Source of the DNA: Epiperipatus broadwayi
Lineage: Eukaryota; Onychophora; Udeonychophora; Euonychophora; Peripatidae
Assembly (NCBI GenBank): GCA_028023455.1
Contig: JAQFVV010012573.1
Location: forward strand, 622,001 to 686,000
DNA: 64,000 nucleotides
Direction of reading: 5' to 3'
Positions 28,301-40,300 of this stretch are shown here, piece by piece. The stretch's first letter is position 1; every line of letters starts with the position of its first letter. The translations under genes and the position numbers were made by a program. The notes beneath the pieces are model-generated. The model saw only the letters and a list, made by a program, of their open reading frames with translations, had not been told where the DNA came from and did no database searches.

Positions 28301-31300
28301 ATAATTCTTAATTGTAATTTATTTTTTATGTAAGATATTCAAAACATATATTTTGAATTTAGTAATGAGAATATTTTTACTATAGAAAACCAAACCATTA
28401 TAATTTTTTTTTTCTTTATTAGATTTTGTTTTACAACCAATTTGGAAATATAGTGTGCTTTGTTATTCAGGGTAAGGTGTGTCATCTAGAAATCATTCAT
28501 TAAATGATATTAGCATAAAGTAGGGAGTTACTATATATTAAAATTGTAGATCATGTAGTATTTTATTTTGTACATGATGTCCCAGAAATGGATTGGAATC
28601 ATGTTTATTATTCTTTTTTTTGTTTGTTTGTTTAAACTTCTCATCATTTACGTGAAACTATTTTTCAAATTTAGCTGAAAATTTTGTCTATTTTATTAAT
28701 TTTATTCATAAAAAATAATTGCTAATCCAAAAATTAATCATATTTTAAAATTTCTTTATATTCAGTTGTACAAAAGTATTTACAATAAAAATGTGTTCAT
28801 TTCTAAATTGGGAAAAATATTAATTTAAAAAAGATTTAAATTTTTAAGCTATATAATGGATCTTATGTCTAGGTTTTATAGATGTTATTATCCTATGCAG
28901 TATAATGCATTGATAGAGTGGTGAATTAGATGATTAATGTTTTCTGGATGGAAGCATAATCTGATATTTCTGCTGCTTAAATGTCACATGATCCATTGAG
29001 TGACTATTTGAGTATTATTTATATATTATGGAATGGCTTATATTTTGCATTTATTTTTAAAATAATAATTTTATTATTGACCTAAATTGTATAATATTTT
29101 TATATTTATTACATTTAATGTTAGAATGAATATAATTTGATTTATATATAATATAGTAGATAAAAATTTAGTGATAGCACGTTTATCTGCCATGCTTATG
29201 ACTTGGGTTCAAATCTCGGGTTTGAATCTAGGTTAGATAAAATTTGTGATTTTTTTTTCTAAATACACATAGGATTTTTTTCCTCAGAAAAATGGGCTAG
29301 TTAACTCACTACCCTTGCATTATTGATCAGTAAAGGGATCTCTAACTATTCTTATGTAGAAAGCAAATCAAGGATAGGAAATTATTCAAACTTTCATCGG
29401 CTGGCAATTAAAATGGTATTATTCATTTATTTTTTCTTCCATTATTCTTTGCCCTGCAATAGGATATTTAAAGCCTGTTTATTTAAGTGTAAAATGATAG
29501 TGTAAAAATGAGTAAAAACAAAAAGTTTTATTTATTCTAGTGGAAACATTATGATATTAAATATATAAGAAATTTAAATACATAAAAAATATATTCATTT
29601 TAAATCCCCCTCTTCCTCTTTTTTAAAAACAAAAAGCCATGTGTTTTATATTAAAATATTCACAGCAATATATATATATTGGAACGGTATGGACTCAGGG
29701 GATGTACCTGGCATGATGGAAAATCATGGTCCCACATGTTGATGACAATTGTAATGATAACTATAAGTTCACCAGCACTACATAAAAGTAATAACCATTC
29801 ATCATCACGAATGATCAACAATAAAAATAAATCAACAGTCAATCTGGTGTCTGGATTTGAAATGGGTTTACTATAGACCAGGCTAATTATTTAGCCCTAG
29901 TCCATCAGAATATAACAGAAAAGTAAATAATGCTGGAATACTAAAACATGCTGATCATCATCAATGCTCTGGACACTTAGTACCATTAATGTACTGACCA
30001 ACTATAAACTTAATTTCTAATAAATACTGTAATGGTCCGTGCGCTATCGGGGTCTACATCCGCATACGGTTGGACTCAGGTCTTGGGTAGGATGCTGGAG
30101 ATGATATGTTGAAGTACATAACCAATGATTTCATCTCCATTTTTGATTGACTAGCTCTAAACCTATTTATTAAATCTAAATACAATTTAGGTTAGTTCAC
30201 CCATCTCACACCCCTTTCTTTGACTTATTTATGTTCCAGTATTTGAACCCAGGGAGAATTTGCCTTTGACTTTCTTAACAGGGATGAATATATACACGTA
30301 GCAGCTTCCGAACCTTTATATAGGTTACAACTAGGATCATTAGTATTCAATTTATTGTAGAACTATTATATGAGAATCAAATTTGTCTACGTGTATATTA
30401 AGGCTAATAATTGTCAGTTGAATGCAAAATTGAATTAATAAATCAGAAACCAAAATAATGCAAAGAAATTGTTTAACATTTATTGATTATAACAGAACAA
30501 ATTAATGATAATAAAAAAAAATAATTATATGTGTATCAACAATCTTATAATCTTATAGTTCTAACCCCTTTACCCAATGGTAGAAATCCATTATGACACT
30601 AGCTATTCACAAGATTATTAAAAAGAACAATGATAAATATATATATATTAATACTCCAAAATAATTGTGATACTGACTATCTAAATTAAATGTCCATTTT
30701 TATTTATTTGCAGTAACATCGTTGTTTATCCTTGGTTGAAGAGATATCACTTAATTAGGTTGCCCCAAATTAAGCTATAAATAACTATTGTCCTAGATAA
30801 CAACATATATATACACATATACAAGATAGTTAATCATTAATACTGAAAAGTAACATATAACAATTGTTAATCAACTAAAAAAAAAAAAAAAAAACTTGAA
30901 CCCTGTCCTGTATCCAGTATCTGTATTTAATTTGAGATAATAAATGAAGATCTTAGCTCCATTCGTATGTATGATCAGATGTGAAGTCGCTATGAAGGAA
31001 GGGTAAGCCTAAACTTTATTTACAAAAATAATAAAAATTATAATTAAACTTAACCATACCCTCCTCTTTTCTCTCAACATTAGTGATGGAATCCCCCAAA
31101 GCATAAACTGTGAAGTTTATGATCCTGAGTATGAAAACAAAATAACTATTTCAAAAAATAAAATAAAGAAAAATTTACAATTCAATGATTGAATCCAAAT
31201 TCATCAAATTATTCTGATATTAATTCATGAGTTTTGGCATGAAAGTCTTTGATAACACAGTTCAATTCTTCACATCGTCTTTCTCTGGTGAAGGATTGTT

Positions 31301-34300
31301 CACGTAGCAATGTCTTCTTGCATCATTTAGGACACAAGCGCGTTGATCCTTTGGTGCCTTGTCCTTTGATTGTCCTTGTACATCTCGTGTTGGGCAATAG
31401 GCATCTTCTTGGATGTATTATCAAAATAGATAATGAAAGTTTCACGCAGTCATGTTAGGGAAGAGAGTGATCAAACACTACAGCATGACCGTTTTACCCC
31501 ATATGCATTTTACAATACCTTATAAAATTGTTTAAGTTCATAGGCTATGACCTAATATTGAATAGTTTTTTTTTGACATTATATAAACTACTCCATAATT
31601 TCTTTTAACTGCTAGAAATATTTGTGTTCTCTTCTATCAACGTTCGAAAATATCAATGTTCCTTCTAAAATAATTTTGTTATTACACAAATTTATACGAA
31701 TTTGTTTAACTTCGCTTAATAAACTATTGCTGTTAAATTTGATGTGGTTTTATATTACTGTATTTGATCAATAAAAATTGTAACTTCAAACAACGTTCTC
31801 CATTTTCTAGTGTTTGAAATTTGCGTTCAGTTGATATTAACTTTTTATAGCACAAGCATTATTTTCAAGAAGAGATTTTAAAAAAGATTTTGTTTTTATA
31901 TTGCCCTTTATTTCCATTATGCGTTACACTAAAATCCTCATTTTCTTTTAAATCAATGTAGCTGCTAACTATCAATAAGACAATTTATAAAAAAAAAAAA
32001 ATAATAATAGGATTACAAGTTTATCTCCAAATTTGCTTAGTTTCTAGTTTGCGTCGCATAGTATTATTTGGTTTAAAACATACAACACAATCTGTTTAAG
32101 TTTGTCTAGTAGTGTATATATAAACTATTTTCTTTTATTATTTTGCTATATTATTAATCAAAAAATATATATTTGTCAAATGTTACCAAATGAGCATACG
32201 CATTGCATATATATATATATATTCATGCTTGAAATAGTGAAATAACATCCATGTGATTTGCACGAGTTTTAGATGGTTTCAAATTGAAATGTGGGCTAAT
32301 TTTGGCTGGTATGATTGGGTTGTAAGCCATTTTTACAACCCTCTTCTCCTTACAGAGTTAAAATTTTAATTTCTAATGAAAATTTCAACACTTAATATCA
32401 TGGGTTCTGCATTTAAAGTTTGTGGTCTCTCTTTTTTTTATAAGTATGGTGATGACGCCTATCTTTATTATTTTGTAATACTTCAACTATGCAAATTGCT
32501 CTCTAGATTATTTTTTTTTAGTCTTTTCATTCATTTTTTTTTATCATACGGAACATTGTTGTAAGGTGGGGTTCAAACATAGAATCTCTCTCTTTTTTTT
32601 TACTATTGATGGCTTTATGTTTTGAGCACACTAGTGTAAATGTGTCTGTTACAGATGGCACATATTTTTACTTGTCAGCCTTTATCCTGCTTCTATTGAA
32701 CCTTACTGGATTTCTTGTGAGGACTAACAGAAGATTAGAGCATTCATGTTAAGTGGCTTTAAAGTTTCCCAATATCTGCTCTAGCATTTATTATGGTATA
32801 CCCTCATCATAGTTCATAACCCTACTTCGTTATATGCATACATATTTTTTCTTTTTTTTTCCTTTCATTTTTTTTTAAATTTGCATATCAGTTGAGTTTG
32901 ACAGTCTTATAATCATTAAGATTGTCCGCAATATGGCTTCATAATTTGGGCATTATATGTGCTCCTGACTTCTTCAACATCTAACCAAAATGCATTTGGA
33001 TCTGACTTTTACTATAGTGTACAGTCCTTCATACAGGTGGTAGAATTTACTATATTTATTATCAATCTGTTTACTGGCATGAGGAGTTTTTATTAAAACT
33101 TTATGTGGAGTTCCAGCCTTATTCTTGTTTCTTTGATTTGCCTTATTTATCAATTGAAGGTATGCTTTTTGTACATTTTTCTCCATATCAGTTTGTTTAT
33201 GCTGAACTAAAGGTTGATACTTAGTAGACAATATGGGAATTGATTGATTGAAGTGTAGTTCTATAGACATGAACTCAGTTGATTTGTTCACCCTCCAATT
33301 GATGTAGTTGATTACACGATTTATCTTCTTTACCCATTCTTATGCTCATTATCTAGGTAAGTCCTGAACAAACATCTGAGCTTCTGCATTACATGTTCGC
33401 AAGGGTATGACTGTGGATTTCTAATGGATACGGGCACATGTATTGAGTGTCTGTATTTAATTTGAGATAATAAATGAAGATCTTACCTCCACATGGATGG
33501 TCAGATGTGAAGTTGCTATAAGGGAAAGGTAGGCTTAAACTTTATTTACAAAAATAATAAAAATTATAATTAAATTTAACCATATCCTCCTCTTTTCTCT
33601 TAACATTAATGATGGAATTTCCCAAAGCACAAACTATGAAGTTCACGCCCCAGAGTATGAAAACAAAATAACGATTTCAAAAAATAAAATAAAGAAAAAT
33701 TACAATAATAATCATATGATAAAATTCAATGGTTGAATCAAAGTTCATCAAATTATCCGGATAATAGTTCATGAGTTTTGACATGAAAGTCTTTGATAAC
33801 ACAGTTCAATTCTCCGTATCGTCTTTTCTCTGGCAAAGGATTGTTCACTTAACGATGTCTCCTTGCATCATTTAGGACACAAGCGCATCGGTCCTAAGCT
33901 GGTTTGTCATTTGATTCTCCTATGTACGTCTCGGGTTGGGTGTATTATCAAAGTAGACAATGAAAGTTTTACGCAGTCGTGTTAGGGAAGAGCGCGATCA
34001 AACACTGCAACATGACTTTTACCCTATGCGCATTTTATAGTATTTTATAAAATTGTTTGAGTTCATAGAGTATGATCTAATATTGAATAGTTTTCTTTTG
34101 ATGTTAGACTACTCCATAATTTCTTTTAACTACTAGAAATATTTGTGTTCTCTTCTATCGATGTTCGAAAATATCAATGTTCCTTCACTCATGATTCGAA
34201 AGTAATTTTGTTATTACACAAATTTATATGAATTTATTTAACTTCACTTAATAAACTATTGCTGTGAAATTTGATGTGGTTTTATATTACTGTATTTGAT

Positions 34301-37300
34301 CAATAAAAATTGTAACTTTGAACGTTTATTTGATCAATAAAAATTGTAACTTTGAACAATGTTCTCCATTTTCCAGTGTTCGAAATTTGCATTCAGTTGA
34401 TAGTAGCTTTTTATAGCATAAGCATTATTTTCGAGAAGAGATTTTAAAAATTTTGTTTTTATATTGACCTTGATTTTCGTTATGCGTTACATTAAAATCC
34501 TAATTTTCTTTTAAATCAATGTAGTTGCTCATTGTTGTATTTATACTATCAATGAGACAATTCATAAAAAAATGAAATAGTAGAATTACGATTTTATTTT
34601 CATACTTAGTTTCCTAGGACTAAACTTGATATCAAAGTCATCTCCAAGTTTGCTTAGTTTCAATTTGCATCACGTAGTATTATTTGGTTTAAAACATACA
34701 ACACAATCTGTCTAAGTTTGTCTAATTGGGTATATGTAGACTATTTTCTTTTATTATTTTGCTATATTAATAATCAAAATATATATATATGAGTCTGTCA
34801 TGACTTTCTTTTGTCAAATGTTACCAAATGAGCATACGCATTGTGTATATATTGTAACGATATATAAATATGCCGTTACATTAATTTAAAATAAAAACTT
34901 TTAAGTTCGCAAATAAAAATAAATTTATTAAAAACTAAAAGCTAAAAAAATTAAAAGAGTTGTTAAACGTGTATATGTATATATATTCGCACAGATGCAA
35001 AACTTTAAAAATATATATATTTTTTTTAAAAAAAAAAAAAAGTGTTTGAACGTATTTTTTTATAAAAAAAGTACAAGATATAAAATAAAGATAAAATATT
35101 TTTGTAAAAAGATTTTATATAATCTTTGTAAATGGAAATGATTGTTTATAAATTAATTGAAAAGCAAGCTAGCCTTGGGGCTCTTGTATAATTAAAAAGT
35201 CTGATGAAAGATAGATAAGAAAATAAAGAATTTAGCTTGATCAATGGAAGCACCAAGCCTCTCGGACCTTAACGAAAATTTGGATTAGTGACATCTTTGT
35301 TTGTTCAATCTGGAGATTTACTATAAAAAGAAAAATATTGAGTTTCCTGACAGTTCCAACTTGATTTGGTGAGAAGAACGATAAGACACACTTGTCGTTC
35401 TCTCTCACTTATTTTAAAAATGAAAAGACTGTGATACCATGAACCAGCTAATGCCACCTCCAGAACAGTAGATCGATCTTTCAATGGAGACGTCGTGGGA
35501 ATTAAAACCAGGAACCTGGACTCTTCTACCGTGAGTTATGAACTTTACAAAATAACAAAAAAAAAGTAATTAAGAACTTTCGTCATTTTTTTTTTTTTTA
35601 AAGATTCAGCTAATCTAAATTTTAAAGTGAACTCTTATTTGATTTCCAAATTAATAATTGATGTTTAAATTTATATAGTTAAGTTTGCTAAAATCATTTC
35701 CATTTTATTATTTTTATTTGTATTAATATTTATTGTTTAAATTTTAAATGATGAAATTTAAGTTGGGTATGGATGTTGCATGGATTCGTTAGCGGTTAAT
35801 TATGTTGTGGTTTTCATATTCGATTAGAATGTATAGGTCATCGATGTCAATGCGGCATCTTATGATGAATGCCATTGGGTTTCTTGTATTCCCTCTGCAA
35901 TTGACGTTATCGATGACTTTGTATTTTGATCGGTTGTGTTTATTTTGAAATGTTTCTAACCGTGGAATCTATGCAGCCGATCTATACTCAACATTATAAA
36001 ACAAATTTTATAAAATTCATCTGTGCAAACGTATCTAAATGTTAAATTTAAGTCGGGCGTGAATGGCTATATAGTTTTGTAAAGTTATATTAAGGGAGGG
36101 TAATCTTAGGTTATTCGTTTCGTAGTTGAATTAGGTCAATGGATTGGATATATTGGTGTAGTTAGTAGATGTAGTATGAGATTCGCTACGTGCAGAATCC
36201 CTGTATACGCCACACAAACCCTTTTGCCTATGGATGGGATTGTAAGTTGGCAAAAAGGACTGCGGTCCCTTCCTATGGAGTTTTTATTTTATTGTTCTTC
36301 TTGCCATACAGATGTAACATTCCCATATTGGACAAGAGTCAATGTCTTCTCTAACTATACTGTCCAGATGTCCATTCCTGACAGTATAGTATATTTTGTG
36401 TTGTTGTATTTTCATGCTACATTGAATACATTAATGTATCAGATGGATTGATGCCGGTTTGACTGCGAACTTTTGGCCTAAGGTTAAATAAGGGATAGAA
36501 TATTTTCTTTTCAAATGCAGATCTATGTAGTCTATTCATACTCAACCCTCTAAATAAAATATTAAACTTATTGCAATCTATTTAAATGTAAAAGTAAAAG
36601 TTAATATAAAAATCTAAAATGTTAAATTTATTCCTCAAAATTTAAAATGATTCAAAATTTATATGTGCGTAAATAAATGTTTGTTTGTTATTTACTGGCA
36701 GTGGCTTTTATTATTTTATATATATTTAAGATACAAATTAAACAAGTTATTTATTTGTTATCTCTGCGTCTCCATGAGCTAGTGACATTGGGCTAACGGT
36801 CTAAATATAAATAAAGTGGGATCTTAACTGATGTATCTGCCTACTATATAAATTTTTCTAGGTTCAAATGCCTAGATGGCGCCCTTGTAGTGCAGATTGC
36901 GGTTAGATTCGATCTTCACTTTCTTTTGGATCGTTATAATATATATATATTAATGCTTGAAATAGTGAAATAACATCCATGTGATACGCATGAGTTTTAG
37001 ATGGGTTCAAATTGAAAAGTGGGCTAATTTTGGCTGGTATGATTGGGTTGTCTGCTAGCCTTACAATAGTAGTACATGGACTTTAAAGGATATCCCCTTT
37101 GCACTAATCCAGGATCATCAATTGTATGTTTATAAACACTAAATATTAACCCCTTTTATATAACAGACCATTATGCATGAATCTAGCTCAAAGAACAAAA
37201 GCTCTATAACTGTTACTGTGAGCAATAAAACAGAGATATTTTAAAACTAGGGTTGAGTAAGTTCACTGGAATAATTTTAACAATGAAATATCAATTTCTT

Positions 37301-40300
37301 AATAACAATTAAAATGAAATTAAGGTCTTCTGATTATGCCATAAATATAAATTCAGCTTTGTGATTTTGATTAATATACAATTAGTTATCATATTGTGAT
37401 TTCCAAGTACCTCATAATGGGTGTACATAAAACATATATATCAGCACGCAGATGTGTGGTGTAATTTATGAACTTATTTGAATTGCCATAAACCTATTGT
37501 AACGGGCACAGACGACATTACATTGTTTTTTATTATTAACCCTTCAAGCGACTAATTGTTCATTCGCCGCAGGTGGTAACACTCAAAGCTTTTAATTGGC
37601 CGATGCACAAAATAATGTATCAATTTTTCAAAAGTTATTGACCGTTTTTTTAAATATATTCACTTTAGTTTCGTTTTTAAAAAGTATATTAGTAATTTCT
37701 CACATTATAAAAATAAACGAAAGTTTGTTCAAAAATAAATTTTGATTTTTAATTTTAAAAATATTTGTTACGGTTGACATGAAAAGAAACGTCAATCATC
37801 AATTTCACGTTATGATTTTTTTTCCCGACTTTGCAATAAATAAATAATTCTTGCTAAAATCTTAACTATTTTTGTAAAATAATATTTATTTTTGACATAT
37901 TATATGAAAATAATTTGTATTTTAGTTGTATTTCATCAAAAAATATTTTAAAATGCTCTAAAACATTCGTTTATCATTTTCAAAATAAAACAAAAGCGTT
38001 CGTAACTTTTTAATTTTTGGCAGCCATATAAAAATTTTAACAGCCAATAAGATTCAAGAAAAGATGATGAGAAGGCGGAGCTTTTCCATTTTCTTTTGTT
38101 TACAAAATTTCAACAGCCAATAAGATTCAAGAAAAGATGTGAAAAGGCAGTGCTTTGTTTTTGTTTGACATAAATCGTCTTTTTATTGATTTTTTACTTG
38201 TAAAATAATTCAATAGATGGCAGTATATTATAAAACTTTTTGCGTTCTAAAAAATGACGTCAAAACCGTAAACGTAGTACAAAAACTAAGCAATTTACAG
38301 TGATGTCAAATTGCCTCGATTAAAAACGAGCAGGTCAGTCAAAAGGTTAAACATGAAAAAAAATAAAAGTTCGCAAATAAAAATTTCTTTTTTAAGAATT
38401 AAAAATTGAAAATTAAAAAATCATCTTAAACTCATATATATATATATAAAATTGCACAGATAAAAAAAAAATTAAGATAAAAACTTTATTAAAAATAGAA
38501 AAACTAAATCTTTCAACAAAAAGATTTAGAGATAAAAATATCTTTAAGTTTGGAAAACACATTAATTAATCAGAAATGGAAATGATTATTTTAATTAGTC
38601 AAAGTGAACTAGCCTTTGGGCATTTAAATGTATAAGCAACGGTCAGATAGGAAAACAATAGAAACTAATAGCAAATGAGAGAAATCCATCGGGAAATCGG
38701 ACCTCAACGGAAGGATTATCATCAACGATGACGTAATGTCCATTGGATCCTAAAGGTAATATAAAAGGAAAAGTTTGGAAATTATTAGTTAGTTATTATT
38801 AAGAGTGGTGATATGTATTAGTGCGGAGTTGTGGGAGAAGGGATTGAAAAGACGCACTCTTCAATCCCTTCAGTTTTGTTTAAAAAAAAAGAAATGACAT
38901 CGTTTTCTACATTGAGGACCAGCCAAAGCAAAAGACCTCCGGATGAATAAATAAATCGGACAATAGAATACCAATCTCTTTAGGACGGCGTGGGAATTCA
39001 CGTTCAAACAGCAAGCAATGGATAAAAGGAACGTTTTGAAATCGTAAGAACTTTTTGAACTCTCAGCTTTAAATATATATAATTAATAGGCATTTCTAAA
39101 CAATAAGAACTTTACTTCTAAACTTGTTCCGTATTTAAAAAAAAATAGAAATAGATTCCTATCTGACCAAACTAAATTATTTATTAATTAGGTATAATTT
39201 TATTTGATGTATTTCTTTTGTAAAATCATTTCCATTTATTTTTTTTGTTCTTTTAAGTTTTTATTATGATTTCTGTTTTTCGATAAATTAAACTATATAA
39301 ATATTAAACTTAAGTCGGGCGTGAATGGCTATATAGATTTGTAAAGTTATATTAGGGGAGGGTAATCTTAGGTTATTCGTTTTGTAGTTGAATTAGGTCA
39401 ATGGATTGGATACATTGATGTAATTAGTAGATATAGTATGAGATTCGCTACAGGCAGAATCGCTATTATACGCCGCACACACTCGTTTTGCCTATGGGAG
39501 GAATTATAAGACGGAGACCGCAGTTCCTTCCTATGGAGTGTTTTTTTTTATTGCTCTCATCATCAGATAGATGTAATATTCCTATCTGACGGGAAGCAGT
39601 TTCTTCTCTTAACCTAATTGTGCTGCCATATTCGTATTACATTGAACACATCGATATATCAGATGGATTGAAGTTTGGTTTGACTGCGAACCTTTGGCCT
39701 AAGGTTAAACAAGGATTGAATATTTTCTTTTCAAATGCAAATCTATGTAGTCTATTCATACTCGACACTCTAAATAAAGATGCATTAAATTTAAGTTGGG
39801 TATAGACGCTTGCATGGGTTCGTTACCGGTTAATTATGTTTTTGGTTTTCATATTTGATCAAAATGTACTAGACATTTGGTAAATACTGATACCTTACGG
39901 TGAGTATCTAAGATGTATTTATGTCAGATGTCTTTTAAGTTATTGGTGTCTTGCGGCATCTTACGATGAATGCCATTGGGTTTCTTATAAATTTCCCTCT
40001 GCATTTCCATCAGTGACTTTATATTTTGATCGTTTATGTTTACTTTGGAATGTTTTTGACCGTGTAATCTATGTAACCGATCTATACTCAACATTTATAA
40101 AACAAACTTTTATAAATCCATCTGTGCGAACTTAATTAAAATGTAAACTTATAATATTATAAAAATTAAAATGTAAATTTAAATTCTAAAATTAAATTAA
40201 AATCTAAAATAAAAGTTAAAAATAATGTTAAATGTTAAAGTAAACATGCTAAAATAATAATGTTAAATTATATATATATGTGTAAATAAATGTTTGTATA

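Larger units (their letters stand above)
30909..37065 (-). mobile_element. Ty3/gypsy-like LTR retrotransposon, internally deleted, with nested insertion
   Basis: Two direct repeats flank 1.1 kb of internal sequence. The left LTR is 30909-32337 and the right LTR is 33439-34852 plus 36939-37065, split by a later insertion. Both begin TGTAT..AGT.TCTGTATTTAA and end TTACA on the + strand, so on the minus strand they run TGTAA..ATACA, as LTRs should. A purine tract (minus strand AAGGAGAAGAGGG) lies immediately before the 3' LTR, at 32340-32352. An integrase remnant fixes the orientation. gag, protease, RT and RNase H are missing. The LTRs differ by numerous substitutions and indels, so the copy is old. 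No target duplication was found. Confidence 0.8.

Noticed and set aside
30870-30900. A-run near 30.88 kb as a LINE/SINE poly-A tail
   Set aside because: It sits next to an LTR edge with no retroposon body or target duplication that I can define upstream.
33410-33440. Primer-binding site next to the 5' LTR of the gypsy-like element
   Set aside because: The minus-strand sequence after the LTR (TGTGCCCGTATCC) lacks a TGG start, and integrase-like coding begins almost at once, so the site was probably deleted.
36859-36890. A complete tRNA gene at the T-arm-like hairpin
   Set aside because: The T-arm and B box are good, but no anticodon arm, D-arm and matching acceptor stem can be assembled at normal spacing in any copy.
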